9,424 nucleotides of DNA from Phycisphaerales bacterium (GTDB lineage: Bacteria; Planctomycetota; Phycisphaerae; Phycisphaerales; UBA1924), in NCBI GenBank assembly GCA_003511945.1, contig DOJA01000174.1:1-9424 (forward strand), in the 5' to 3' direction. The notes under the pieces were generated by a model, which saw only the letters and a program-made list of their open reading frames with translations, was not told the DNA's origin and did not search any database. Shown one piece after another: positions 1 to 5,843 of this stretch (positions are counted from its first letter, which is position 1; each line of letters starts with the position of its first letter). A program made the position numbers and the translations under genes.

Positions 1-55
1 GGAGGAGGGACGCCGCGCGATCCGGGCGTTCTTCGAGAAGAGCGGCAAGAAGTAG
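1..55 (+). CDS. C-terminal end of an upstream protein (partial), possibly enoyl-CoA hydratase-like
   Basis: The frame that starts at base 2 reads EEGRRAIRAFFEKSGKK and stops at TAG 53-55. A tail of the form EG-x-x-AIRAFFEK resembles the C-terminus of enoyl-CoA hydratase/isomerase family proteins, where a similar 'EG(I/V)xAFxEKR' helix is common. That family would suit the acyl-CoA dehydrogenase that begins 64 bp downstream. Only 17 residues are visible, so the family assignment is a guess; the coding call rests on the sensible basic and amphipathic composition and on its position. Confidence 0.45.
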   Translation, partial: EEGRRAIRAFFEKSGKK

Positions 56-65
56 GCGTGGCGCG

Positions 66-95
66 GCGCCCCCGACCCCTGCCAGGGGAGGGCGC
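66..95 (+). other. GC-rich hairpin between the upstream gene and the acyl-CoA dehydrogenase
   Basis: GCGCCC (66-71) pairs with GGGCGC (90-95), and inside it CCCCT (76-80) pairs with AGGGG (84-88) around a GCC loop, with a small asymmetric internal loop. No T-run follows, so it is not a standard intrinsic terminator. It could attenuate transcription, mark an mRNA end, or be chance in GC-rich DNA. It sits just before the ribosome-binding site at 106-110. Confidence 0.35.
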
Positions 96-105
96 GGACA
101 TGTGT

Positions 106-110
106 GGAGG
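106..110 (+). promoter_or_regulatory. Ribosome-binding site that fixes the acyl-CoA dehydrogenase start
   Basis: GGAGG lies 9 nt upstream of ATG 120. An in-frame GTG at 102 would place this motif inside the coding region, so ATG 120 is the better start. Confidence 0.7.
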
Positions 111-119
111 TCAGCGCAG

Positions 120-2129
120 ATGAGCGAGCCGATCAAGGCGGACCTGAAGAACATGAAGGGGCTCTCCGCCCGCGATCAGAAGATGATCGCCGACGCGGAG
201 GTCCTGCTGGGCCCGGACCCCGAGGAGTTGGGGTTCGTGAAGAACCTCTTCTGCGGGCATGTGCGCGAGGACCTGGTGTTCCCGTACCCCAGGCAGGACG
301 CGGAGGAGACCGCGCGCTGCGACCAGCTGCTGGCGGCGCTGGACGATTACTTCCGCACCGAGCACCCGGCCCTGCTCATCGACCAGGAGCAGGAGATCCC
401 GCGCTGGGTCATCGACCGGCTGTTCACGCTGGGCGTCATGGGCATGACTATTCCGCGCGAGTTCGGCGGGCTGGGCATGGGCGTGACCTCGTATGTGCGC
501 GTGCTGGAGAAGATCGGCTCGTACTGCGGGTCGACGGCGGTGCTGGTGAGCGCGCACCAGTCGATCGGCTGCAAGGCGGTGCTGCTGTTCGGGAACGACG
601 AGCAGAAGCGCCAGTGGCTGCCCCACTTGGCGAAGGACTGGGTCAGCGCGTTCTGCCTGAGCGAGCCCAATGTCGGCTGCGACGCGGGCGGGCAGGAGAC
701 CCGCTGCGAGAAGACGCCCGACGGGGAGTACTACATCCTCAACGGCGAGAAGAAGTGGGCCACCAGCGGCGCCATCAGCGGGCTGTTCACCGTGATGGCC
801 AAGCAGAAGATCATCGATCCCAAGACCGGGAAAGAGCAGGAGCGGGTCACGGCCCTGGTCTGCGCCCCCGACATGGATGGGGTGGACATCTTCCAGAAGA
901 ACCGGAGCAAGTGCGGCATCCGGGGCACCTGGCAGGCGCGGATCCGGTTCAACAATGTGCGCGTGCCCAAGGCCCACCTCCTGCACCAGGAGGGCAAGGG
1001 GCTCAATGTGGCGCTGACCTGCCTGAACTACGGGCGCTGCACGCTCAGCGCCGGGATGCTGGGCTCGGCCCGGCGCTGCATGGACCAGGGCATCAAGTGG
1101 GCCCGCACCCGCCACCAGTTCCAGAGGCCCCTGTCGGACTTCGACCTCGTGCAGCAGAAGATCGCGAGCATGGCGGCGCTGTGCTACGCCATGGACGCGA
1201 TGCTGTACATGACCACCGGGTTCCTCGACCGCCATGACAAGGACATCATGGTCGAGACCGCGGTCTGCAAGACCTTCTGCTCGGAGATGGGCTGGCGGGT
1301 GGTGAACGACGCCATGCAGATCATGGGCGGCGAGTCGTACATGACCGAGAACGAGGTGGAGCGGGCCTTCCGCGACAGCCGCATCAACCTGATCGTCGAG
1401 GGCGCCAACGAGGTGATGCAGAAGTTCGTCTTCGCCTACGGCGGGAAGGCGCTCGCTGAGCAGATGATCGGTGTGAAGGACCGCGTGGGCTGGGACCACC
1501 GGGAGTCGCTGGGCGCGAACCTGTCGCGGATCATGAAGCACGCCTTTCAGCCGGTGGTGATGGGCAAGGCGCTGCCCCTGGCGCTGGAGCTGTTCCTCGG
1601 TCTGAAGCCCGCGGCGCCGCGGGTGACGCGACTGCACCCCTCGCTGGCGGGGCACGCCGACCGCTTCGCCCGCCTGGTGCGCGAGCACAGCCACCAGTTC
1701 AAGCTGGCCAGCAAGGAGCACGAGGAGAAGATCCTCGACCGGGACACGATCCAGGCGCGGATCGCCGACAACGCCATCTACCTGCACGCGATGGCGTGCG
1801 TCCTGAGCCGGCTGGACCAGCAGCTCCGCGACGCCCAGGAGGGCGCGGAGTTCGAGCGCGACCGCAGCGCGGCGCTGGCGTTCCTCGATATGGCCGAGCT
1901 GTGGATGCGCGACAACTGGCGCCACCTGCGCGAGCACTGCGACGACACCATGCGCCGCGCGGCGGCGGCGGCGATCGCCCACAACGACGCCATGCCCAAC
2001 GCGCTCTTCTCGATCCCCGAACGCAGCCCGACGGCCAAGGGCACCGGGCGGACGCTGAAGCAGGAGGGCATCAGGCAGTTCCCGGGCGACCGCCACAAGG
2101 CGGAGGCCCAGCGGGCGCACACGCCGTGA
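120..2129 (+). CDS. Acyl-CoA dehydrogenase, long VLCAD/ACAD9-like form
   Basis: A flavoprotein of 669 aa that should oxidise an acyl-CoA to the trans-2-enoyl-CoA and pass electrons to electron-transfer flavoprotein in the cytoplasm. The N-terminal helical domain begins near residue 65. The motif IPREFGGLGMG is at 111-121, the FAD/substrate loop LSEPNVGCDAGG at 180-191, NGEKKWATSGA at 208-218, RTRHQFQRPL at 329-338 and QIMGGESYM at 400-408. The likely catalytic base is Glu427 in IVEGANEVMQKF, matching the IFEGTNE position of VLCAD. The protein is about 290 aa longer than the common 380-aa enzymes: it has a roughly 60-aa N-terminal lead and a helical C-terminal domain after about 445, as in VLCAD and ACAD9. 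Start ATG 120 has GGAGG 9 nt upstream. It lies in the same operon as the E1 subunits, which suggests branched-chain or fatty acyl-CoA oxidation. The family is clear; chain-length specificity is not. Confidence 0.95.
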   Translation: MSEPIKADLKNMKGLSARDQKMIADAEVLLGPDPEELGFVKNLFCGHVREDLVFPYPRQDAEETARCDQLLAALDDYFRTEHPALLIDQEQEIPRWVIDRLFTLGVMGMTIPREFGGLGMGVTSYVRVLEKIGSYCGSTAVLVSAHQSIGCKAVLLFGNDEQKRQWLPHLAKDWVSAFCLSEPNVGCDAGGQETRCEKTPDGEYYILNGEKKWATSGAISGLFTVMAKQKIIDPKTGKEQERVTALVCAPDMDGVDIFQKNRSKCGIRGTWQARIRFNNVRVPKAHLLHQEGKGLNVALTCLNYGRCTLSAGMLGSARRCMDQGIKWARTRHQFQRPLSDFDLVQQKIASMAALCYAMDAMLYMTTGFLDRHDKDIMVETAVCKTFCSEMGWRVVNDAMQIMGGESYMTENEVERAFRDSRINLIVEGANEVMQKFVFAYGGKALAEQMIGVKDRVGWDHRESLGANLSRIMKHAFQPVVMGKALPLALELFLGLKPAAPRVTRLHPSLAGHADRFARLVREHSHQFKLASKEHEEKILDRDTIQARIADNAIYLHAMACVLSRLDQQLRDAQEGAEFERDRSAALAFLDMAELWMRDNWRHLREHCDDTMRRAAAAAIAHNDAMPNALFSIPERSPTAKGTGRTLKQEGIRQFPGDRHKAEAQRAHTP

Positions 2130-2167
2130 GCAAGAAGGGAAGACGAGCCGGATCGGGCGGGTCGAAG

Positions 2168-2248
2168 CGGGGGGCGTCCGACCGGGGGGCGTCCGACCGG
2201 GGGGCGTCGGTCCGGGGGGCGTCTGACCGGGGGGCGTCGGTCCGGGGG
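2168..2248 (+). repeat. G-rich 15-bp tandem repeat, five copies plus a partial
   Basis: The unit CGGGGGGCGTCCGAC is repeated at 2168-2182, 2183-2197, 2198-2212, 2213-2227 and 2228-2242, with a partial sixth to 2248. The G6 tract and the CGT are invariant. The last bases vary: GTCCGAC in copies 1 and 2, GTCGGTC in copies 3 and 5, GTCTGAC in copy 4. In the E1 alpha frame it would encode R-G-A-S-D/V repeats. Adjacent units allow short GACCG/CGGTC stems. The six G-tracts with 9-nt loops could form a G-quadruplex on the plus strand or in mRNA. Confidence 0.9.
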
Positions 2249-2311
2249 TCGAAGGCATCATCCAGGAAGGGCGCGGCCAGCGCGGGGCCGCGTCGAGGGA
2301 GCACGAAGTCG

Positions 2312-3445
2312 ATGTCGAGCGCGAAAAAGAACACGGTCGTGTACGAGGCGCGGATCGAGCATGTGCAGATCCTCGATGAGCAGGGGAACCTCGACGCCGA
2401 GCAGGCCAAGGGGACCCTGACCGACGCGGAGGTAGTCGAGCTGTACGAGTGGATGACGATCTGCCGCCACTACGACGAGATCGCCTTCAAGCTGCAGCGG
2501 TCGGGGCGGATGGGGACCTACCCGCAGAACAAGGGGCAGGAAGCCGGCCCGGCGGGGGCGGGGCTGGCGATCCGCAAGTCGAGCCCTGACAACTGGCTTG
2601 TGCCCTGCTACCGGGAGAACATCGCGCTGTTCCTCAACGGGCTGCCGATGGAGAAGATCCTGCTGCACTGGATGGGCGACGAGCGCGGGAACCAGATCCC
2701 CGACGGGGTGAACATCCTGCCGATCTCGATCCCGATCGGGACGCACCCGCTCCACGCGGCGGGGATCGCCTGGGCGCTGAAGTACCGCAGGAAGGACGCG
2801 GTGGCGGTGGCGTTCTTCGGCGACGGCGCGACGAGCGAGGGGGATGTCCACGAGGCGTGCAACTTCGCCGGGGCGCTGGGCCTGCCGTGCGTGTTCTTCT
2901 GCCAGAACAACTTCTGGGCCATCAGCGTGCCCCGCAAGCGCCAGACCGCCAGCGAGACCTTCGCGCAGAAGGGGCTGGCCTACGGGCACAAGTGCGTGCA
3001 GATCGACGGCAACGACATCTTCGCGTCGTACAAGGTGATGCGGGACGCGATCGAGTTCGTGAAGACCCAGGGCCGGCCGGTGTTCATCGAGGCGGTGACC
3101 TACCGCCTGGGCGACCACACGACCGCCGACGACGCCCGGCGGTACCGCGACGAGGACGAACTGGCCTCGTGGGTGAGCAAGGATCCGCTCATCCGCACCC
3201 GGAAGCACCTCGAGAAGAAGGGGCTGTGGGACGACGCGAAGCAGGCGGCGCTGGCGGCCCGCGCCAAGCAGCATGTGGACGGGGTGGTCAAGCGGGCCGA
3301 GGGGATCGAGCCGCCGACCGTGGACGACATCTTCGACTACACCTTCGCGACGCTCCCCGAGGAACTGGAGGTGCAGAAGCGGACGCTGCGCACGAGCGGG
3401 CTCGGGCAGGCGCCGGAGCAGGAGCGGCTGAGGAGCACGCCATGA
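2312..3445 (+). CDS. pdhA: 2-oxoacid (pyruvate or branched-chain) dehydrogenase E1 component, alpha subunit
   Basis: A 377-aa thiamine-diphosphate (TPP) subunit. With E1 beta it decarboxylates a 2-oxoacid and transfers the acyl group to the lipoyl arm of E2. The GDG (170-172) to NN (199-200) TPP/Mg motif is present in AFFGDGATSEGD...FFCQNN. Tyr100-Arg101 in VPCYRE and the active-site loop TYRLGDHTTADD (263-274) with His269 are typical, and length fits the family. I chose ATG 2312: it has GAGGGAG about 10 nt upstream, and recognisable E1 alpha sequence starts just after it. GTG 2126 overlaps the previous stop (GTGA) in the same frame; it would add 62 basic, low-complexity residues encoded partly by the 15-bp repeat, and has no close ribosome-binding site. 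The stop overlaps the next start as ATGA. Middle and C-terminal parts look Bacillus PdhA-like as I recall it, so pyruvate or branched-chain 2-oxoacids are both possible. Confidence 0.93.
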   Translation: MSSAKKNTVVYEARIEHVQILDEQGNLDAEQAKGTLTDAEVVELYEWMTICRHYDEIAFKLQRSGRMGTYPQNKGQEAGPAGAGLAIRKSSPDNWLVPCYRENIALFLNGLPMEKILLHWMGDERGNQIPDGVNILPISIPIGTHPLHAAGIAWALKYRRKDAVAVAFFGDGATSEGDVHEACNFAGALGLPCVFFCQNNFWAISVPRKRQTASETFAQKGLAYGHKCVQIDGNDIFASYKVMRDAIEFVKTQGRPVFIEAVTYRLGDHTTADDARRYRDEDELASWVSKDPLIRTRKHLEKKGLWDDAKQAALAARAKQHVDGVVKRAEGIEPPTVDDIFDYTFATLPEELEVQKRTLRTSGLGQAPEQERLRSTP

Positions 3446-3690
3446 ACAGCCGGGACATCGAGAAGCTGGCCAAGGCCGAGCCGTTCACGCCGTTCGAGAT
3501 GCACCTGGTCACGGGGCGTGTGGTCAGCGTCCCGCACCCCGAGTTCATTTACATCCCGCCCGGGAGAGGGTCGTATGTTGTCGTCACCGACGACGAGGGG
3601 CTCGCAGAATTCATCAATGTGATGATCGTCGTGAGCATCAATCCCATCCGCGGCGCGAAGAAGCGCAGCGGTGGTCGAAAGGCGGGCTGA
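3442..3690 (+). CDS. Small conserved protein of unknown function (82 aa)
   Basis: The start ATG 3442 overlaps the E1 alpha stop as ATGA, which indicates translational coupling. The core reads EPFTPFEMHLVTGRVVSVPHPEF (split around residues 13-35), followed by a hydrophobic strand FINVMIVVSINPI (57-69) and a basic tail KKRSGGRKAG. I recall a family of short planctomycete proteins with the pattern 'PF-x-PF-x-x-H-x-x-x-GR-x-x-x-V-x-HPEF' and a closing beta strand; their function is unknown to me. No membrane segment or signal peptide is visible. Its placement inside the E1 operon, between alpha and beta, hints at a link with that enzyme but proves nothing. It could equally be an inserted bystander gene. 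Confidence 0.8.
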   Translation: MNSRDIEKLAKAEPFTPFEMHLVTGRVVSVPHPEFIYIPPGRGSYVVVTDDEGLAEFINVMIVVSINPIRGAKKRSGGRKAG

Positions 3691-3692
3691 CC

Positions 3693-3968
3693 ATGCTCGT
3701 GCGACTCACCGACACCAAGGGGCGCGACCACTGGATCAACCCGATCTACATCCGCGCCGTCGACCCCAGGGGGTTGCAGGCCGAGGTGCGCCTGGGGTTC
3801 ACGATCGGGATGAGCTCGACCCTGAAGATCGATCAGCCGGCGGAGCAGGTCGCGGAAGCGGTCAGCGCCGCGCTGGGCGCGATCGGCGCCGGGGCGGCGG
3901 GGATCGTCGCGCAGCTCGAAGCCGAGGCCGAGGCGGCCCGCCAGCACGCGGCGATGATGAGCGGGTGA
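3693..3968 (+). CDS. Small protein with an FlbD-like N-terminus, unknown function (91 aa)
   Basis: ATG 3693 is 2 nt after the previous stop, so it is very likely co-translated. The N-terminal 50 residues (MLVRLTDTKGRDHWINPIYI, then VRLGFTIGM and STLKIDQPAEQVAEAV) follow the pattern of FlbD-type small beta proteins: 'IKLTR-x-NG-x-x-x-x-NP-x-x-I ... V-x-E-x-x-x-E-V'. Residues 55-91 are Ala- and Glu-rich and probably helical (AALGAIGAGAAGIVAQLEAEAEAARQ in part). The resemblance is by eye and FlbD itself is a flagellar-operon protein, so no flagellar role is implied. It sits between E1 alpha and E1 beta together with the 82-aa gene. Confidence 0.78.
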   Translation: MLVRLTDTKGRDHWINPIYIRAVDPRGLQAEVRLGFTIGMSSTLKIDQPAEQVAEAVSAALGAIGAGAAGIVAQLEAEAEAARQHAAMMSG

Positions 3969-3973
3969 GGAGT

Positions 3974-4008
3974 GCGAAGAGCGAAGAGCGGGAAGCGGGA
4001 AGCGAGAG
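3974..4008 (+). repeat. Heptanucleotide tandem repeat, GCGRRRA-like, five copies
   Basis: GCGAAGA (3974-3980), GCGAAGA (3981-3987), GCGGGAA (3988-3994), GCGGGAA (3995-4001) and GCGAGAG (4002-4008) follow each other without gaps. All-purine apart from one C per unit. It lies in the 82-bp gap before E1 beta and directly precedes a second, unrelated tandem repeat. Confidence 0.85.
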
Positions 4009-4011
4009 ATT

Positions 4012-4036
4012 CAAGGCAAGGCAAGGCAAGGCAAGG
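4012..4036 (+). repeat. CAAGG pentanucleotide tandem repeat, five copies
   Basis: Five perfect CAAGG units run from 4012 to 4036. The last unit plus the following AG makes AAGGAG (4033-4038), the only Shine-Dalgarno match for E1 beta (ATG 4051). Each unit also carries an AAGG core, so the leader holds a ladder of weak ribosome-binding-like sites. Confidence 0.95.
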
Positions 4037-4038
4037 AG
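4033..4038 (+). promoter_or_regulatory. Ribosome-binding site of E1 beta made by the CAAGG repeat
   Basis: AAGGAG ends 12 nt before ATG 4051, a rather long spacing. It arises at the edge of the pentanucleotide array, so copy-number change would alter the leader just upstream of it. Confidence 0.55.
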
Positions 4039-4050
4039 CATCCGCGGGAC

Positions 4051-5025
4051 ATGGCCAATCTCACCCTTGTGCAGGCGATCAACCTGGCCCTCACGCAGGA
4101 GATGGAGGCGGACGACCGCGTCATCATCCTGGGCGAGGATGTCGGCAAGAACGGGGGCGTCTTCCGCGTCACCGAGGGGCTCCAGCAGCGCTTCGGCGAG
4201 GACCGCGTCGTCGACACGCCCCTGGCGGAATCGGGCATCATCGGGACCGCCATCGGGCTGGCGATCGCGGGGCTCAGGCCGGTGCCGGAGATCCAGTTCG
4301 AGGGCTTCCTCGGGCCGGCGTACGACCAGATCGTGAACCACGCCGCCCGGTACCGCACGCGCTCGCGCGGGAGCGTGACCGTGCCCCTGACGATCCGCGT
4401 CCCGGTCGGCGGGGGCATCCACGCGCCGGAGCTGCACTCGGACTCGCCCGAGGCGATCTACGCGCACACGCCGGGGATCAAGGTGGTGATGCCCTCGTCG
4501 CCCTATGACGCCAAGGGGCTGCTCATCAGCGCGATCCGCGACCCCGATCCGGTGATCTTCTTCGAGCCCAAGCGGATCTACCGCGCCTTCCGCGAGGAGG
4601 TCCCCGAGGACGAGTACACCATCCCGATCGGCAAGGCCAAGGTGGTCGAGTCGGGGACGGACATCACGGTGATCTCCTGGGGCGCGACGGTGCTCCAGTG
4701 CGTCGAGGCGATGGACTCGCTGCCCGACGACCTGTCGGTCGAGCTCATCGACCTGCGGACCATCTACCCGATCGACGCGGACACCATCGTCGAGAGCGTG
4801 CAGAAGACCGGGCGGTGCGTGGTGGCGTGCGAGGCCCCCAAGACCGCGAGCATGGCCGCCGAGATCGCCACGATCATCCAGGAGCGGTGCTTCCTGCACC
4901 TCAAGGCCCCCGTCCAGCGCGTGTGCGGCTTCGACACCGTGATGCCCTACTACAAGCTGGAACTCGAGTACCTCCCCGACGCGAAGCGCATCGCCGAGGG
5001 CGTGGTGCAGTGCGCGGGGTACTGA
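4051..5025 (+). CDS. pdhB: 2-oxoacid (pyruvate or branched-chain) dehydrogenase E1 component, beta subunit
   Basis: A 324-aa partner of the E1 alpha at 2312-3445; together they make the alpha2beta2 enzyme. Signature segments are VIILGEDVGKNGGVFRVTEGL (split over residues 24-44), DTPLAESGIIGTAIG (55-69) with the TPP-activating Glu60, EIQFEGF (80-86), and ELHSDSPEAIYAHTPGIKVVMPS (127-149) with conserved His129. The C-terminal domain (about 190-324) carries VISWGA, LIDLRTIYPID and CEAPKTASMAAEI. From memory, the middle (YDAKGLLISAIRD, EYTIPIGKA) is close to Bacillus PdhB, while the C-terminus (CFLHLKAPVQRVCGFDT) is closer to mammalian BCKDHB, so substrate is open. Usual length. Start ATG 4051 is supported by AAGGAG and by the family's N-terminus. 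It is separated from E1 alpha by two small genes, an unusual arrangement, and is followed 4 nt later by the DUF5076-like gene. Confidence 0.95.
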   Translation: MANLTLVQAINLALTQEMEADDRVIILGEDVGKNGGVFRVTEGLQQRFGEDRVVDTPLAESGIIGTAIGLAIAGLRPVPEIQFEGFLGPAYDQIVNHAARYRTRSRGSVTVPLTIRVPVGGGIHAPELHSDSPEAIYAHTPGIKVVMPSSPYDAKGLLISAIRDPDPVIFFEPKRIYRAFREEVPEDEYTIPIGKAKVVESGTDITVISWGATVLQCVEAMDSLPDDLSVELIDLRTIYPIDADTIVESVQKTGRCVVACEAPKTASMAAEIATIIQERCFLHLKAPVQRVCGFDTVMPYYKLELEYLPDAKRIAEGVVQCAGY

Positions 5026-5029
5026 GATC

Positions 5030-5317
5030 ATGCCGAAGCCACTCTTGATTCCTCCTGCCGCTGAAGCGGACCGGGACTCGGTCGAGGTCGGCCGCCTGTG
5101 GAAGACGCGCTCGGGTTTTCATGTTTCCCTGCTTCCCCACGCGTGGTCCGACCCGGCTGCATGGGGCATAGCGCTGCACGATCTCGCGGCCCATCTCGCT
5201 CGCGCCATCAGCCAGTCCGGTGGGGAGGCCGACGCGGTGCTTGAGCGGATCTTCGAGGGGTTCGACGCCGAGCGGGCGCATCCGACCGACGAACCAAGGG
5301 GCGGCTCAACCGAGTGA
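5030..5317 (+). CDS. DUF5076-like small protein, unknown function (95 aa)
   Basis: ATG 5030 is 4 nt downstream of the E1 beta stop, so this is most likely the last gene of the operon. The sequence has a Pro-rich start (MPKPLLIPPAAEAD), then VEVGRLWKTRSGFHVSLLP (split at 18-36), AWSDPAAWGIALHDLAAHLARA (38-59) and an acidic helix EADAVLERIFEGFDAE (66-81). The pattern 'RLW...HVSL...W-x-DP-x-AWG-x-x-L-x-DLA-x-H-x-A-x-A' matches my memory of DUF5076 proteins, which lack a known role. No signal or membrane segment. The disordered tail (HPTDEPRGGSTE) is likely not folded. No good Shine-Dalgarno is visible, so translation probably depends on coupling to E1 beta. Confidence 0.78.
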   Translation: MPKPLLIPPAAEADRDSVEVGRLWKTRSGFHVSLLPHAWSDPAAWGIALHDLAAHLARAISQSGGEADAVLERIFEGFDAERAHPTDEPRGGSTE

Positions 5318-5369
5318 GCACTCCTGAAGAAATGATGTAGAGCCCCGCACACAATGACTTCCTCTCCTC

Positions 5370-5526
5370 GGTGGCACAGGCGTCCCGACTGTGGTGTTGG
5401 TGGCACAGGCGTCCCGCCTGTGGTGTTGGTGGCACAGGCGTCCCGCCTGTGGTGTTGGTGGCACAGGCGGCCCGCCCGTGTCCTGATTCTTCTCCCGCTT
5501 CTGGTGGCACGGGCGGCCCGCCCGTG
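5370..5526. repeat. Intergenic array of palindromic GGTGGCACAGGCG repeats
   Basis: Three direct 29-bp units run head to tail at 5370-5398, 5399-5427 and 5428-5456. A fourth, diverged unit is at 5457-5480 and a fifth at 5503-5526 after a 22-bp CT-rich spacer. Each holds an inverted repeat such as CACAGGCGTCCCGCCTGTG (8-bp arms, 3-nt loop). Copies 2 and 3 are perfect palindromes. Copy 1 has one arm mismatch, copy 4 has an A-C that becomes a G-U pair in minus-strand RNA, and copy 5 (CACGGGCG/CGCCCGTG) restores full pairing by changing both arms. This is REP-like and resembles arrays I recall from planctomycetes. It fills the gap after the E1 operon and before the DUF3303 gene, and open frames through it are not genes. 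Confidence 0.9.
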
Positions 5527-5576
5527 ACTACTCCTCTACTCCTGAACTCCCTCACCGCCCGCCCCGTACTCCCTCC

Positions 5577-5843
5577 ATGCCCCTCTACATGGTCATCGAG
5601 CGCTTCAGGAACGCGGACGCAGCCCCCGTCTACGCCCGCTTCCGCGCCCGCGGGCGGCTCGCGCCCGAGGGGCTCACCTCCATCGCCTCGTGGGTCGACG
5701 AGGGGCTGTCCACCTGCTGGCAGGTCATGGAGACGGCCGACCGGGCGCTGCTGGATGAGTGGATCGCCAACTGGAGCGACTTTGTGGACTTCGAGGTGGT
5801 CCCGGTGGTGACATCAAAGGAGGCGGCGGAGCGGGTCGGATGA
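5577..5843 (+). CDS. DUF3303-like small protein, unknown function (88 aa)
   Basis: The sequence opens MPLYMVIERFRNADAAPVYA and continues RFRARGRLAPEGL, SIASWVDEGLSTCWQVMETAD, LLDEWIANWSDFVDFEVVPVVTS (in pieces). The pattern 'YMVIERF-x-x-x-D-x-x-PVY-x-RF-x-x-x-GR-x-x-P-x-GL ... SWVD ... C-x-Q-x-ME ... L-x-x-W-x-x-x-W-x-D-x-VDFEV-x-PV' is that of the DUF3303 family as I recall it; it probably forms a ferredoxin-like alpha/beta fold. No signal peptide. No Shine-Dalgarno is seen: the 50 nt upstream are pyrimidine-rich and contain CTACTCCT twice (5528-5543). Its operon membership is unclear because the repeat array separates it from the E1 genes. Confidence 0.85.
   Translation: MPLYMVIERFRNADAAPVYARFRARGRLAPEGLTSIASWVDEGLSTCWQVMETADRALLDEWIANWSDFVDFEVVPVVTSKEAAERVG

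Noticed and set aside
66..95. Intrinsic terminator
   Set aside because: There is no T-run after the stem, so it is listed only as a hairpin.
102..119. GTG 102 as the acyl-CoA dehydrogenase start
   Set aside because: It would place the GGAGG at 106-110 inside the gene; ATG 120 is correctly spaced from it.
111..2261. A 716-codon open frame on the minus strand across the acyl-CoA dehydrogenase, and similar long minus-strand frames at 2258-3274 and 3862-5031
   Set aside because: Their proteins are low-complexity Arg/Pro/Val/Leu-rich and match no family, while the plus strand encodes clear conserved enzymes. Long antisense frames are expected from GC-rich third positions.
2126..2311. GTG 2126 as the main E1 alpha start, adding 62 residues
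   Set aside because: The added part is repeat-derived and low in complexity with no ribosome-binding site at a proper distance, while ATG 2312 has one and matches the family N-terminus. Kept as an alternative in the findings.
5370..5526. CRISPR array
   Set aside because: Units are contiguous 29-bp tandem copies without unique spacers of equal length, the palindromes themselves vary, and no cas gene is near.
5208..5811. Open frames running through the palindrome array (minus 5208-5555 and plus 5371-5811)
   Set aside because: They translate the repeat into RDACAT/GGTPVPP-like strings, a known kind of artefact, and overlap real genes in other frames.
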